DNA of 64,000 bases from Motilibacter rhizosphaerae (GCF_004216915.1 NZ_SGXD01000001.1:186001-250000), one strand, 5' to 3'; shown: positions 25,323-34,969, counted from the first letter of the stretch. The notes: generated by a model not told the origin, from the sequence alone. Program-made: numbers and translations.

Positions 25323-26222
25323 ATGCCGTTCAAGACACCGGACCAGATAGCTGTGGCGGCGGTGGCCTCGGGCGAGAAGAAGGCCCTGCTCACCGTGGAC
25401 CGGATGCTCGTCGGGGGCTTCCTGGCCGGGGCGTACATCGCCTTCGGCGGCCTGCTCGCGATCGTGGTCACCAGCGGGCTCAAGGCCGAGACGTGGGGCG
25501 GGCTCATCACGCTGTTCAACGGCGCGGTGTTCAGCCTCGGCCTCATCCTCGTGGTGCTGGCCGGCGCGGAGCTGCTCACCGGCAACATGGCGCTGGTCCC
25601 GCTGGCCCTGCTGCAGAAGCGCATCCCGGTCGCGCGCCTCGGCATCAACTTCGGCGTCGTGCTCGTCGCGAACCTCCTGGGCTCGCTGTTCGTCGCCTAC
25701 TTCCTGGCCCTCAAGACCGGCGTCATCGGCACGCCCTCGTCGCCGGCGGCGAGCACGGCGCACGCGGCGTACGAGCGGCTGGCTGCGACGGCGACCGGCA
25801 AGGCGGTCACGGAGTCCAACTGGCAGATCTTCCTGCGAGCCATGGGGTGCAACTGGCTCGTCTGCCTGGCGGTCTGGCTCGCGATGGCCAGCGACGAGAT
25901 CAGCGGCAAGATCCTCGGGATCTTCTTCCCCATCATGGCCTTCGTCGCCCTCGGCTTCGACCACGTCGTCGCCAACATGTTCTTCCTGCCGGCGGCGCAC
26001 TGGGCCGGCGTCCCGGGCATCACGTGGGGGCAGATCCTCGACAACTGGGTGTTCGCCGGGATCGGGAACCTCGTGGGAGCAGCGGTCTTCGTCGCCGGCG
26101 CCTACTGGTGGGTCTACCTGCGCGGCACCGAGGGCGCCGTGCAGAGCGCGGGGTCGGACCCCAGCGGCACCGCGGGTGCCCCCGCGGCGAAGGAGGCGCC
26201 GGTCAGGCGAGCGCGACGGTGA
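25323..26222 (+). CDS. Formate/nitrite transporter family channel (FocA-like)
   Basis: A 299-residue membrane protein of the FNT family, with six expected helices and family motifs ITLFNGAVFSLGLILVVLAGAELLTGN, NWLVCLAVW and FDHVVANMFF. FNT proteins carry formate, nitrite or hydrosulfide. Position beside the formate dehydrogenase operon, selD and fdhD points to formate. ATG at 25323 has a GGAG sequence 10 nt upstream. Its 3' end overlaps the convergent selD gene by 20 bp. Confidence 0.9.
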   Translation: MPFKTPDQIAVAAVASGEKKALLTVDRMLVGGFLAGAYIAFGGLLAIVVTSGLKAETWGGLITLFNGAVFSLGLILVVLAGAELLTGNMALVPLALLQKRIPVARLGINFGVVLVANLLGSLFVAYFLALKTGVIGTPSSPAASTAHAAYERLAATATGKAVTESNWQIFLRAMGCNWLVCLAVWLAMASDEISGKILGIFFPIMAFVALGFDHVVANMFFLPAAHWAGVPGITWGQILDNWVFAGIGNLVGAAVFVAGAYWWVYLRGTEGAVQSAGSDPSGTAGAPAAKEAPVRRARR

Positions 26223-27204
26223 CGCCCGCGCGGGCGGGGACCAGCTCCCCCACCACGGGGTAGCCCAGGACCTCGCCCGCGACGAGCAGGCCGCCGGAGG
26301 TCTGCGCGTCGGCGAGGAGGAGCTGCTCGTCCTCGCCGACGCTCCCGGCGTCCAGGAACGGCTGCACCCACGCGAGGTTGCGGCGCGTACCCCCGGACAC
26401 GTAGCCGTCGCGGAGCGCGTCCCGTGCGCCGTCGAGGTAGGGCACGGCGGCGGTGTCGACCACCGCGGTGACGCCCGACGCGCGAGCGAGCTTGTGCAGG
26501 TGGCCGAGCAGCCCGAAGCCGGTGACGTCCGTGGCGCAGACCGCTCCGGCGGCGACAGCCGCGACCGAAGCCGCGGCGTTGAGGGTCGTCATCGCCTCGA
26601 CCGCCTGGGCGAAGCGCTCCCCCGTCGACTTGTGGCGCGAGTTGAGCACCCCGATGCCGAGCGGCTTGGTGAGGGTGAGCGGGACGCCCGCGACGCCCTT
26701 GTCGTTGCGCAGCAGGCGGTCCGGGTCGACCAGACCCGTCACGGCCATGCCGTACTTCGGCTCCGGGTCGTCGACGCTGTGCCCGCCGCCGACGTGGGTC
26801 CCCGCAGCGCTCGCGACGTCGAGCCCACCGCGCAGCACCTCGGCGGCGAGCTCGAACGGCAGCAGGTCGCGGGGCCAGCTGAGCAGGTTGACCGCGACGA
26901 CGGGGCGCCCGCCCATGGCGTAGACGTCGGAGAGCGCATTGGTCGCGGCGATCCGCCCCCAGTCGTACGCGTCGTCCACCACGGGCGTGAAGAAGTCCGC
27001 GGTGACGACGAGGCCCTGGCCCGGCCCGATCCGCACGACAGCGGCGTCGTCGCCCGTGTCGAGGCCGACGACGAGCTCGTCGGGGAACGTGCCGCTGGGC
27101 CGGAGGCCGGCGACGACGGACTCGAGCTCGCCCGGGGGGATCTTGCAGGCGCAGCCGCCGCCGTGCGCGTAGCCCGTGAGCCGGCGCTCCTCGGTGGCGG
27201 TCAC
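26203..27204 (-). CDS. selD: Selenide, water dikinase (selenophosphate synthetase)
   Basis: A 333-residue enzyme making selenophosphate from selenide and ATP for SelA. The active-site loop YAHGGGCACK has cysteine at residue 18 (no selenocysteine) and the essential lysine at 21. LDTGDDAAVVR, TADFFTPVVDD and TDVTGFGLLGHL are typical. GTG at 27204 overlaps the stop of the upstream YqeY gene (GTGA), so the two are coupled; the open frame further upstream is a shadow. Completes the Sec set with selA, selB and selC. Confidence 0.95.
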   Translation of the reverse strand: MTATEERRLTGYAHGGGCACKIPPGELESVVAGLRPSGTFPDELVVGLDTGDDAAVVRIGPGQGLVVTADFFTPVVDDAYDWGRIAATNALSDVYAMGGRPVVAVNLLSWPRDLLPFELAAEVLRGGLDVASAAGTHVGGGHSVDDPEPKYGMAVTGLVDPDRLLRNDKGVAGVPLTLTKPLGIGVLNSRHKSTGERFAQAVEAMTTLNAAASVAAVAAGAVCATDVTGFGLLGHLHKLARASGVTAVVDTAAVPYLDGARDALRDGYVSGGTRRNLAWVQPFLDAGSVGEDEQLLLADAQTSGGLLVAGEVLGYPVVGELVPARAGVTVALA

Positions 27205-27653
27205 GACGCCAGCTGCCTGCGCACCTCGGCCGAGACGCGGCCGCCGTCGGCGCGCCCGGTGGTCCGCGGCGTCACGGCCTTCATGACCTGCCCCATCGCG
27301 CCCATGCCGGAGACGCCCAGCTCGGCGATCGCCTCGCGCACGAGGCCCGCCACCTCGTCGTCGCTGAGCGGTGTCGGCAGGTAGCGCGCCAGCACCCCGC
27401 CCTCGGCCCGCTCGCGCTCGGCGAGCTCGGTGCGGGACGCGGCGTCGAACGCCTCGGCCGCCTCGCGCCGCTTCTTGGCCTCGCGGGTGAGGACCTGCAG
27501 CACCTCGGCGTCGGAGAGCTCGCGCGCCGTCCTGCCGGAGACCGCCTCGGTCTGCACCGCGGTGAGGGTCATCCGCAGCGTCGCCGTGGTGAGCTCGTCG
27601 CGGGCGCGCATCGCGGCGGTGAGGTCCTCCCGCAGCTGGTGCTCGAGACTCAT
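27201..27653 (-). CDS. GatB/YqeY domain protein
   Basis: A 150-residue YqeY-type protein (SLEHQLREDLTAAMRARDELTTATLRM; KKRREAAEAF; LPTPLSDDEVAGLVREAI; GQVMKAV), related to the C-terminal tRNA-binding tail of GatB. Family members are thought to bind tRNA; the function is not established. ATG at 27653 with a GGGAGGG site nearby. It is coupled to selD and divergent from fdhD, so it may share regulation with the selenium genes. Confidence 0.85.
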   Translation of the reverse strand: MSLEHQLREDLTAAMRARDELTTATLRMTLTAVQTEAVSGRTARELSDAEVLQVLTREAKKRREAAEAFDAASRTELAERERAEGGVLARYLPTPLSDDEVAGLVREAIAELGVSGMGAMGQVMKAVTPRTTGRADGGRVSAEVRRQLAS

Positions 27654-27677
27654 GCGGCCCTCCCAGGGGTACGTGCC

Positions 27678-27683
27678 TAGGGT
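27678..27683 (+). promoter_or_regulatory. -10 hexamer TAGGGT, leaderless promoter of fdhD
   Basis: TAGGGT ends 6 nt before the ATG at 27690, in the 36-bp divergent gap with the YqeY gene. No Shine-Dalgarno sequence is visible. Confidence 0.6.
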
Positions 27684-27689
27684 GACTGT

Positions 27690-28514
27690 ATGTCCCGCGT
27701 GACGGCACGCCGACCGGTGACCCGGCTCGGCGGAGCGACCCCCCTGCAGCGTCCTGACACCCTCGTGGTCGAGGAGCCGCTCGAGCTGCGCGTCGGCGGC
27801 CGCGCCCTGGCCGTCACCATGCGCACGCCCGGCGACGACATGGACCTCGCCGGCGGGTTCCTCGTCAGCGAGGGCGTGGTCTCGGCACCGGAGCAGCTGC
27901 GGGCCATGCGCTACTGCGCCGGTGTCGACGACGACGGGCAGAACAACTACAACGTCCTCGACCTCGACCTCGCCCCCGGTGTCGCGCCGCCGGACCCCTC
28001 GGTCGAGCGCAACTTCTACACGACCTCCTCGTGCGGCGTCTGCGGCAAGGCCAGCCTCGACGCCGTCCGCACGTCGTCGGCGTTCTCCGTCGCCGAGGAC
28101 CCGCTGCGGGTGGCGGCGTCCCTGCTCGGGACGCTCCCCGACCGGCTGCGCGAGGCGCAGAAGGTCTTCGACCGCACCGGCGGGCTGCACGCGGCCGGGC
28201 TGTTCTCCGCGGACGGGACGCTGCACTGCGTACGCGAGGACGTGGGGCGGCACAACGCCGTCGACAAGGTCGTGGGCTGGGCCCTGCGCGAGGGCCTGCT
28301 GCCGCTGCGCGAGACCGTGCTCGTCGTCAGCGGTCGGGCCTCCTTCGAGCTGGCGCAGAAGGCGCTGATGGCGGGCATCCCGATGCTGGCTGCGGTGAGC
28401 GCGCCGTCGTCGCTGGCCGTGGACCTGGCGGTCGAGTCGGGCATGACGCTGGCCGGCTTCGTGCGCGGCGCCACCATGAACGTGTACGCCGGGGCTGAGC
28501 GCGTCACGACCTGA
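27690..28514 (+). CDS. fdhD: Formate dehydrogenase accessory sulfurtransferase FdhD
   Basis: A 274-residue protein. FdhD moves sulfur from cysteine desulfurase to the molybdenum cofactor of formate dehydrogenase, a step needed for activity. The catalytic pair is in the CGVCGK motif (C115 and C118). Other conserved parts are [41 protein letters not shown] and [13 protein letters not shown]. It serves the selenoprotein formate dehydrogenase encoded at 18398. Confidence 0.95.
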   Translation: MSRVTARRPVTRLGGATPLQRPDTLVVEEPLELRVGGRALAVTMRTPGDDMDLAGGFLVSEGVVSAPEQLRAMRYCAGVDDDGQNNYNVLDLDLAPGVAPPDPSVERNFYTTSSCGVCGKASLDAVRTSSAFSVAEDPLRVAASLLGTLPDRLREAQKVFDRTGGLHAAGLFSADGTLHCVREDVGRHNAVDKVVGWALREGLLPLRETVLVVSGRASFELAQKALMAGIPMLAAVSAPSSLAVDLAVESGMTLAGFVRGATMNVYAGAERVTT

Positions 28515-28560
28515 CGGTCAGCCGCGCGGCACGGTCCCCCGGTGAGTAGTGCGGGGCGAG

Positions 28561-28581
28561 GTTGAGCAACGGCTGCTCATC
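28561..28581. promoter_or_regulatory. HAIR-like inverted repeat before a secreted protein gene
   Basis: GTTGAGC-N7-GCTCATC resembles the HspR operator (CTTGAGT-N7-ACTCAAG); the arms pair except at one position. It lies about 90 bp before the GTG at 28673, the same distance as the clpB site from its start. May be chance. Confidence 0.3.
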
Positions 28582-28672
28582 CGCCGGGACGGTGCGCGGA
28601 CGAGGGTGGGCGCAGACGCGAACCCCGCCCTCACCGCGCTGCGGTGACGGCCTCCCGAGAAGGACCTGCACC

Positions 28673-29464
28673 GTGGTCGAGACCCGTACCGTCGCCACTG
28701 CCCGCCGCGCCCGCCGCAGCGCGGCCCGCCGCCGCGCCCTCGCCGCCGGGCTGGGCGGCCTCACGACCGTCGCCGTGGCCGCGCCGCTCGCTCCCGCGCA
28801 CGCGGCGAGCACGCCCCCCACCGCCCGGGCCGTGGTGGCGGCGCTCGCCCGCCAGGGGCTGGACGTGCGCCACGCGCGCGACGAGGGGCCGCGGACCGTC
28901 GTCCGCGGCGGCACGTGCGTGACGCTCGCGCGCCTCGGCTGCGAGCAGATGGTCTCGACGCTCGACGCCTCCGTCATCGGCTTCCGCACGACGGCGCAGG
29001 CGGCGGCGTACGTCGGGGGCGCGGACGACACCGCCGCCCGGGTCGGCCGCGTGGTGCTGTCGTACGGCAGCCCGGCCCGCGTGGTGCCCTCCCGGCGTCC
29101 GGCGTACGAGCGGGCGCTGCGGGCCCTGCTGCGCGAGACGCCCACCGCGACCGACGCCGTCCGCATCACCGTCCAGCTCGCCGCGGAGGGCCTGCTGATG
29201 CGGCACGCCCGCGACGAGGGGCCGGACGGCGTACGCCTCGGCGCGGCCGCGGAGATCCCCGGCGCGGTCGACATGGTCGCGACCGACGGCCCGGCCGTCA
29301 TCCGCTTCGCCAGCCCGCGGGCTGCGGCGGACTACGTCGGCGGGGCCGACGACGAGGCCGCCCGGGTGGGGAGCTGGGTGCTCTCCTTCGGCGCACCGGA
29401 GCGCGTCGCGCGCGCGCAGCAGCCGGTGTACGTGGCGGCGCTGCGGCGGGTCGTCCTCCGCTGA
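28673..29464 (+). CDS. Secreted protein of unknown function with two similar halves
   Basis: A 263-residue protein with an Arg-rich N-terminus and a long hydrophobic signal segment ending near APAHA (about residue 44), possibly Tat-like (RRRALAAGLGG). The mature part is two related units of about 95 residues. Both contain LxxxGLxxRHARDEGP, a YVGGADDxAARVG block and a SYGSP/SFGAP strand ending in PxYxxALR. The first unit has two cysteines (TCVTLARLGC) that the second lacks. I recognise no family. GTG at 28673 follows an AGAAGGA sequence. A HAIR-like repeat lies upstream. Confidence 0.6.
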   Translation: MVETRTVATARRARRSAARRRALAAGLGGLTTVAVAAPLAPAHAASTPPTARAVVAALARQGLDVRHARDEGPRTVVRGGTCVTLARLGCEQMVSTLDASVIGFRTTAQAAAYVGGADDTAARVGRVVLSYGSPARVVPSRRPAYERALRALLRETPTATDAVRITVQLAAEGLLMRHARDEGPDGVRLGAAAEIPGAVDMVATDGPAVIRFASPRAAADYVGGADDEAARVGSWVLSFGAPERVARAQQPVYVAALRRVVLR

Positions 29465-29528
29465 GGCTGCCGCCTGCTGCTCGGGAGGGCGCTCCGGCAC
29501 CGGCGGAGGGGGCCGGCGCGGGAGCGCC

Positions 29529-30068
29529 CTACAGGCGGGCGAGCAGCTCGGCGAAGGCCCCGTCCACCCGCGCGGCGTCCCCCGTCGCATCGAGGTCGAG
29601 GAGCAGCCCGCGGACCACGGCGAGCACGAGCGTCGCGAGCTCCGGGCCGGCGTCCGCCCCCAGCCCGTCGGCGAGCGGCCCGAGCCAGTCGGTGGTCGCC
29701 CGGCGGGCGAAGTCCGCACCCCTCAGCTGCGGGGACGTGTCCCGCCACTGCCCGAACAGCCGCAGGTAGCGCTCGCCGTCCGGGCCGCTGATCGCCGCCC
29801 ACGCCCGTGCCAGCGTGACGGGGTACGCCTCGCCCTCCCGCGCCCGCAGCAGCCCGCCCCACGCCTCGAGCTGGCGCTCGCGAGCCCGCTGGAGCACGGC
29901 TCGCAGCAGGGCGTCGCGGGTGCCGAAGTGGTAGAGCAGCATCCGCGCCGAGGTCCCGGTGGCCGCGACGAGCGGCTCGAGCCGATCGGGGAGCCCGTGC
30001 TCGAGGACGTGCTCGGTGCAGAGGTCGAGCAGCCGCTCCTTGATCTGCGGCTGCGCCCGGCGTCCCAT
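29529..30068 (-). CDS. TetR family transcriptional regulator
   Basis: A 179-residue protein with an N-terminal TetR-type HTH (KERLLDLCTEHVLEHGL ... TGTSARMLLYHFGTRDALLRAVL) and a helical ligand-binding domain. It is divergent from the hydrolase gene at 30136 across 67 bp, so it probably represses that gene. ATG at 30068; an AAGCAT hexamer 6 nt upstream suggests a leaderless start. The ligand is unknown. Confidence 0.82.
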   Translation of the reverse strand: MGRRAQPQIKERLLDLCTEHVLEHGLPDRLEPLVAATGTSARMLLYHFGTRDALLRAVLQRARERQLEAWGGLLRAREGEAYPVTLARAWAAISGPDGERYLRLFGQWRDTSPQLRGADFARRATTDWLGPLADGLGADAGPELATLVLAVVRGLLLDLDATGDAARVDGAFAELLARL

Positions 30069-30135
30069 GCCCCGATGCTTTCGCGTAATCGTCGCTACGT
30101 CTACCGTCGGGGGGAGTCGACGGGAGGGGCGGGAC

Positions 30136-30834
30136 ATGCGGGTCGTGTTCGTGCACGGGGCGTGCGTGGCGGACGGGGCGTGGTGGTGGCAACGGACGGC
30201 CGCCCTGCTCGCCGAGCGGGGCACCAGCAGCGCGACCCCCGCGCTGCCGAGCTGCGGGGAGGGCCCGCGACCGGCCGGGCACGGCGGGCCCGGGCTGGAC
30301 GACGACGTCGCCGCCGTGCGCGCGGTGCTGGAGGACGGCGACGAGCCCACCGTGGTCGTGGCCCACAGCTACGGCGGGATCGTCACCGCCGAGGCCGCGG
30401 CGGGGGTGCGGTCCGTACGCCACCTCCTGCTGGTCTCGAGCTACCTGCCCGAGGTCGGCCAGGCGCTCGCGGACTTCGGCCCGGCCGACGGGCCGGCGCC
30501 GTTCCTCGACGTCGACGCCGGCGCGGGGACCTTCGGGGTCCGGCCCGAGCTGCTCGTGCCCACCTTCCTCCAGGACTGCGACCAGCAGGTGCAGGCGGAG
30601 GCGCCGGACCGCCTGGCCCGGCAGGGCGTGGCGGTCCTCACCCAGCCGGTGCGGGCCGCGGCCTGGCAGGAGGTGCCGAGCACGTACCTCGTCTGCGCGC
30701 GGGACCTGGGCACTCCCGCTTCCCTGCAGCGCGGGTTCGCGCGCCGGGCCGGCGCGGTCGTCGAGCTCGACGCGGGCCACCACCCGTTCCTGTCCCAGCC
30801 GGAGGCGGTGCGCGACCTGCTGCTCGACCTCTAG
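30136..30834 (+). CDS. Alpha/beta hydrolase
   Basis: A 232-residue alpha/beta hydrolase. The oxyanion region is VFVHGACVADGAWWW, the nucleophile serine is in VAHSYGG (about residue 81), and the catalytic histidine is probably in the late DAGHHPFLSQPE motif. Relatives include esterases and salicylate-esterase-like proteins; the substrate is unknown. ATG at 30136 with a GGGAGGGGCGGG purine run upstream. Probably controlled by the divergent TetR regulator. Confidence 0.8.
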   Translation: MRVVFVHGACVADGAWWWQRTAALLAERGTSSATPALPSCGEGPRPAGHGGPGLDDDVAAVRAVLEDGDEPTVVVAHSYGGIVTAEAAAGVRSVRHLLLVSSYLPEVGQALADFGPADGPAPFLDVDAGAGTFGVRPELLVPTFLQDCDQQVQAEAPDRLARQGVAVLTQPVRAAAWQEVPSTYLVCARDLGTPASLQRGFARRAGAVVELDAGHHPFLSQPEAVRDLLLDL

Positions 30835-30838
30835 CCGC

Positions 30839-31273
30839 TCAGTCGAGGCAGAACTCGTTGCCCTCGACGTCCTGCATGACGAGGCAGGACTCGTCGAAGC
30901 CGTCCGCCCGCAGCAGCTGGACCCGCCGGGCACCGAGCGCCTCGAGCCGCGCGCACTCGGCCTCGAGCGCCGCGACGCGCTCGTCGCCGCGCAGGCCCGT
31001 GCCGACACGGACGTCGAGGTGGACGCGGTTCTTCACGACCTTGCCCTCGGGCACCCGTTGGAAGAACAGCCGCGGGCCGACGCCGTCGGGGTCCTGGCAG
31101 GCGAACGCCGACCCCTGCCGCTCCGGCGGCAGCGATCGGTCGAACTCCTCCCATGACGCGGAGCCGGGCGGCGGCGGGGGCACGACGTAGCCGAGCACCT
31201 CGCACCAGAACCGCGCCACCCGCTCGGGCTCTGCGCAGTCGAACGTCACCTGGACCTGCCGGACCGATGCCAC
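30839..31273 (-). CDS. VOC (glyoxalase/bleomycin-resistance fold) protein
   Basis: A 144-residue two-module VOC protein ([23 protein letters not shown] ... [11 protein letters not shown] ... [13 protein letters not shown]). This actinobacterial subgroup is mostly uncharacterised. GTG at 31273 has TAGGGT six bases upstream, which supports the start. It converges on the hydrolase gene with a 4-bp gap. Confidence 0.8.
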   Translation of the reverse strand: MASVRQVQVTFDCAEPERVARFWCEVLGYVVPPPPPGSASWEEFDRSLPPERQGSAFACQDPDGVGPRLFFQRVPEGKVVKNRVHLDVRVGTGLRGDERVAALEAECARLEALGARRVQLLRADGFDESCLVMQDVEGNEFCLD

Positions 31274-31279
31274 CGCCCC

Positions 31280-31285
31280 ACCCTA
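31280..31285 (-). promoter_or_regulatory. -10 hexamer TAGGGT, leaderless promoter of the VOC gene
   Basis: On the minus strand TAGGGT ends 6 nt before the GTG at 31273; no ribosome-binding site is seen. Confidence 0.55.
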
Positions 31286-31333
31286 GGGGCGGCCGGAGCC
31301 CCCGTGGAGGTCCCGCTCTGCGAGGCTGGCCCC

Positions 31334-32665
31334 GTGGACGACGCCGTCGACTGGACCGACCTCACCCGCCCCACCCCCGCGTGGTTCCCCGCGGCCCGGC
31401 TCGGGATCTTCGTGCACTGGGGCGCCTACTCGGTGCCCGCCTGGGCGGAGCCGACGGGCGAGCTCGGCACCATCGACGAGGCGACGTGGGTCCGGCACAA
31501 CCCCTACGCCGAGTGGTACTGGCACACCATCCAGCTGCCCGGCGCACCGGCCCGCGAGCACCACCGCACGGTCTGGGGCGACCGGCCCTACGACGACTTC
31601 CTCGACCTGTGGAAGGCGGAGTCGTTCGACGCCGCCGCCTGGGCGCGGCTGTTCCGGCAGGCCGGTGCGCGCTACGTCGTGCTCGTGACCAAGCACCACG
31701 ACGGCATCGCGCTCTGGGACGCCCCCGGCACCGGCACCCGCAACACCGTGCACCGCGGGCCGCAGCGCGACCTCGTCGCCGAGCTCGCTGCGGCGGTGCG
31801 CGCCGAGGGGCTGCGCTTCGGGACCTACTACTCCGGTGGCCTCGACTGGTCCGTCACGGGCTTCCTCGACCCCGAGCAGCCGCTGCTCCGCCCGAACGAC
31901 GCGGCGTACGCGGCCTACGCCGCCGTCCACGTGCGCGACCTCGTCGACCGCTACGCCCCCGACGTGCTGTGGAACGACATCGAGTGGCCCGACGCGGGCA
32001 AGCACCGCGGCCGGCTCGGCCTGCACGAGCTGTTCCGGCACTACTACGACGCCGTCGCCGAGGGCGTGGTCAACGACCGCTGGGGCGAGACGCACTGGGA
32101 CTACCGCACGAGCGAGTACCAGCACGCGCGCGAGAACGAGTCCGCCGCGGTGTGGGAGAACAACCGCGGCATCGGGCTCTCGTTCGGCTACAACCAGGTC
32201 GAGGGCCCCGAGCACTCGCTCGACGCGCACGCCGCCGTGCGCCACCTGGTCGACGTCGTCTCCCGCGGCGGCAACCTCCTGCTCGACGTCGGCCCGACCG
32301 CGGCGGGCGAGATCCCCGAGCTGCAGCGCCGGACCCTCGAGGGGCTGGGCGCGTGGCTCGCGGCCAACGGCGGCGCGGTGCACGGCGCCGCGCCGCTATC
32401 GCCCGCGGTGGCGACCGCGAGCGACGAGCCCTGGGTGCGCTGGACCGCCACCCCCACCACCGCGTACGCCGTGGTCGACGCCGCCGGCGACGTGACCGTC
32501 CGCGCGGACCACGACGCTGTGGACTGGGCCGCGTCGCGCACGCCTGCCGGGACGGCCGTCGAGGCGCAGCCCGTCGACGGCGGCCTCGCGCTCCGCCTCC
32601 CGCCCGCGGACGGTCCGGCCGTCGTGGGGTTCCCCCTGGCGGGGACCGTCGGCCCACGGGCGTAG
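31334..32665 (+). CDS. GH29 family alpha-L-fucosidase, intracellular
   Basis: A 443-residue glycoside hydrolase ([66 protein letters not shown]). The nucleophile is most likely D215 in VLWNDIEWP, and [20 protein letters not shown] is the typical C-terminal strand. It releases L-fucose from glycans. No signal peptide, so the substrate must be imported. GTG at 31334 preferred. An aldo/keto reductase and a ROK regulator follow on the same strand, suggesting a small fucoside-use cluster. Confidence 0.88.
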   Translation: MDDAVDWTDLTRPTPAWFPAARLGIFVHWGAYSVPAWAEPTGELGTIDEATWVRHNPYAEWYWHTIQLPGAPAREHHRTVWGDRPYDDFLDLWKAESFDAAAWARLFRQAGARYVVLVTKHHDGIALWDAPGTGTRNTVHRGPQRDLVAELAAAVRAEGLRFGTYYSGGLDWSVTGFLDPEQPLLRPNDAAYAAYAAVHVRDLVDRYAPDVLWNDIEWPDAGKHRGRLGLHELFRHYYDAVAEGVVNDRWGETHWDYRTSEYQHARENESAAVWENNRGIGLSFGYNQVEGPEHSLDAHAAVRHLVDVVSRGGNLLLDVGPTAAGEIPELQRRTLEGLGAWLAANGGAVHGAAPLSPAVATASDEPWVRWTATPTTAYAVVDAAGDVTVRADHDAVDWAASRTPAGTAVEAQPVDGGLALRLPPADGPAVVGFPLAGTVGPRA

Positions 32666-32703
32666 GTTGCCGGGAGAGCGCTCACCCCCCGCAGGAGGAC
32701 CCC

Positions 32704-33678
32704 ATGCAGCACCGCCCCCTCGGCCGCACCGGCCTGCAGGTCTCGGAGATCGGCTACGGCGCCTGGGGGCTCGGCGGCAGCATGTGGATCGGCGCCGAGG
32801 AGGACGAGTCCGTCCGCGCGCTGCACCGCGCGATCGAGCTCGGCGTGGACTTCATCGACACCGCCCGCGGCTACGGTGAGAGCGAGCGCATCGTCGGGCG
32901 GGTGCTGCGCGAGCACGGCGGCGACGACGTGCACGTCGCCACGAAGGTGCCGCCGAAGAACGGCCAGTGGCCGGCGCCGTCCGGGATCGACCCGAGCGAG
33001 GCGTTCCCCGGCGACCACATCCGCGAGAGCCTCGAGACCAGCCTGCGGGCCAGCGGCCTCGAGGCCTTCGACCTCGTGCAGTTCCACGTGTGGAGCGACG
33101 AGTGGGTCGGGCGCGGCGACTGGCTCGAGACGGTCGAGGCGCTCAAGCGCGAGGGCAAGATGCGCGCCTTCGGCATCTCCATCAACGACCACCAGCCGTC
33201 CAACGGCATCGAGCTCGTCCGCAGCGGCGTCGTCGACTCCGTGCAGGTCATCTACAACGTCTTCCACCAGGAGCCCGCCGAGGCGCTCTTCCCCGCCTGC
33301 GAGGAGAACGGCGTCGGCGTCATCGTCCGCGTCGCGCTCGACGAGGGCGGGCTGACCGGGCGCATCACGCCGGAGACGACGTTCCCGGACGGCGACTGGC
33401 GCAACGGCTACTTCGGCGGCGACCGGAAGGCGCAGGTCGCGCAGCACGTCGACGCGCTGCTGGCCGACCTCGGCATCGAGCGCGACGAGCTCCCCGCACT
33501 CGCGCTGCGGTACGCGCTGGCCCCCGCCGCCGTCTCCACGGTGATCCCCGGCATGCGCACGGTGCGCAACGTCGAGCGCAACGCCGCCCTCAGCGACGGC
33601 ACCCGGCTGGGCGACGACGTGGTGGCCGCGCTCGCGGCGCACCGCTGGGAGCGCAACTTCTACCAGCCCGCGGAGTGA
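32704..33678 (+). CDS. Aldo/keto reductase
   Basis: A 324-residue (beta/alpha)8 NADPH-dependent reductase. Catalytic residues appear in [12 protein letters not shown] (Asp, Tyr), ATKVPP (Lys) and QFHVWSD (His); the cofactor-binding region is near the end ([19 protein letters not shown]). It probably acts on a sugar or sugar-derived aldehyde given the flanking fucosidase and ROK genes. ATG at 32704 with GCAGGAGGA upstream decides the start; the longer open frame is a shadow of the fucosidase. Confidence 0.88.
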   Translation: MQHRPLGRTGLQVSEIGYGAWGLGGSMWIGAEEDESVRALHRAIELGVDFIDTARGYGESERIVGRVLREHGGDDVHVATKVPPKNGQWPAPSGIDPSEAFPGDHIRESLETSLRASGLEAFDLVQFHVWSDEWVGRGDWLETVEALKREGKMRAFGISINDHQPSNGIELVRSGVVDSVQVIYNVFHQEPAEALFPACEENGVGVIVRVALDEGGLTGRITPETTFPDGDWRNGYFGGDRKAQVAQHVDALLADLGIERDELPALALRYALAPAAVSTVIPGMRTVRNVERNAALSDGTRLGDDVVAALAAHRWERNFYQPAE

Positions 33679-33685
33679 GGGTCAC

Positions 33686-33691
33686 TACACT
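33686..33691 (+). promoter_or_regulatory. -10 hexamer TACACT, leaderless promoter of the ROK gene
   Basis: TACACT ends 7 nt before the GTG at 33699, giving the regulator its own promoter just after the aldo/keto reductase stop. Confidence 0.6.
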
Positions 33692-33698
33692 CGGCTCC

Positions 33699-34961
33699 GT
33701 GGCGACGCACGATCACGCGGCCGCGCGGGTCGAGGGCGTACGCCGTCGCAACCTCGCGCTGGCGGTGCGCGTCATCTCCGCGGAGCCCGGGCCGGTGTCG
33801 CGCGCGCACATCGCGGCGCGTACGGGCATGACGCGGTCCACCGCCTCCTCGCTGGTCGACGACCTCGTCGGAGCGGGCTTCGTGCAGGAGACGGGCACGG
33901 CGTCGCGCACGGGGTCGGGGCGTCCGGCCACCACGCTGGAGCTCGCCACCCACCGCTTCGCGGGCCTCGGCATCGAGGTCAACGTCGACTACCTCGCCGC
34001 CTCGCTGCTCGACCTCTCGGGCACCGTGCGCCACCGCGCCTCCGAGGCGCGCGACCTGCGGGGCAGCTCGCCGGAGGACGTGCTGGGCCACGTCGGGGAG
34101 ATCGTCGAGGACGTCGCGGCGGAGGCCCGGCGCCAGGACCTCGAGCTGGTGGGCGCCTGCCTCGCCGTCCCCGGGCTCGTGGGTCCCTCGGACGGCCACC
34201 TCACGCTCGCGCCCAACCTCGGCTGGGAGGACGTGGACCTCGTCCCCCGCCTCGAGCGGATGCCCGCGCTCGCCGGCCTCGAGCTGAGGGTCGGCAACGA
34301 GGCCAACCTCGCCGCGCTGACCGAGCGCACCGCCATCCGTGACCGCGAGAGCTTCGTCTACGTCTCCGGCGAGATCGGCGTCGGGGCCGCCGTCGTCATC
34401 GACGGGCGGGTCTCGGCCGGCCGGCACGGGTGGGCGGGGGAGATCGGGCACAACCCGGTCGACCTCACGGGCCCGTCGTGCAGCTGCGGGGGCCGCGGCT
34501 GCCTCGAGCAGTACGCCGGGCTCGACGCGATCCTGCGTGCCTCGGGCTCGACCGAGCCGCTGGTCACCCCGCTCGGCGGGGAGTCGACGACCGAGCGCAT
34601 CGTCGCCCGCGCCCGCAGCGGCGACATGGCCACGCGGCGCGCGCTGCAGCAGGCCGGCTCGGCACTGGGCGTGGTCCTCGCCGGCACGCTCAACGTGCTC
34701 GACCTGGACCGGGTCGTGCTCGGGGGCACCTACCGCGTGCTGGCGCCCTGGGTCTCGCCGCCGCTCGAGGAGCAGCTCAGCAGCCGGGTCATCGGCGCGC
34801 GCTGGTCGCCCGTCCGGGTGGGGGTCGCGAGCGTGCCCGGCGAGGCGCCGGTGCTGGGAGCCGCGCTCTCCGTCGTCGACCGGGTGCTCGCCGACCCGCT
34901 GCCGTGGGTGGAGCGGGAGCGCCGGAGCCCTCAGGTGCGCCAGCTCGCGGCCGACCTCTAG
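33699..34961 (+). CDS. ROK family transcriptional regulator
   Basis: A 420-residue protein with an N-terminal winged HTH (about residues 15-80: [26 protein letters not shown]) and a ROK sugar-kinase-like domain. The latter has the zinc motif [14 protein letters not shown], and the ATP/sugar-site segments [13 protein letters not shown] and [13 protein letters not shown] repressors of the NagC/XylR/Mlc type respond to sugars or sugar phosphates. It probably controls the preceding fucosidase and reductase genes. Confidence 0.87.
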   Translation: MATHDHAAARVEGVRRRNLALAVRVISAEPGPVSRAHIAARTGMTRSTASSLVDDLVGAGFVQETGTASRTGSGRPATTLELATHRFAGLGIEVNVDYLAASLLDLSGTVRHRASEARDLRGSSPEDVLGHVGEIVEDVAAEARRQDLELVGACLAVPGLVGPSDGHLTLAPNLGWEDVDLVPRLERMPALAGLELRVGNEANLAALTERTAIRDRESFVYVSGEIGVGAAVVIDGRVSAGRHGWAGEIGHNPVDLTGPSCSCGGRGCLEQYAGLDAILRASGSTEPLVTPLGGESTTERIVARARSGDMATRRALQQAGSALGVVLAGTLNVLDLDRVVLGGTYRVLAPWVSPPLEEQLSSRVIGARWSPVRVGVASVPGEAPVLGAALSVVDRVLADPLPWVERERRSPQVRQLAADL

Positions 34962-34969
34962 GGAGATCG

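Noticed and set aside
26203-27204. SelD as a second selenoprotein
   Set aside because: The active-site position is a cysteine codon in GGGCACK and there is no in-frame TGA.
30069-30135. TetR operator in the divergent gap
   Set aside because: Only a weak CGTA-N8-TACG repeat was seen, too short to support a site.
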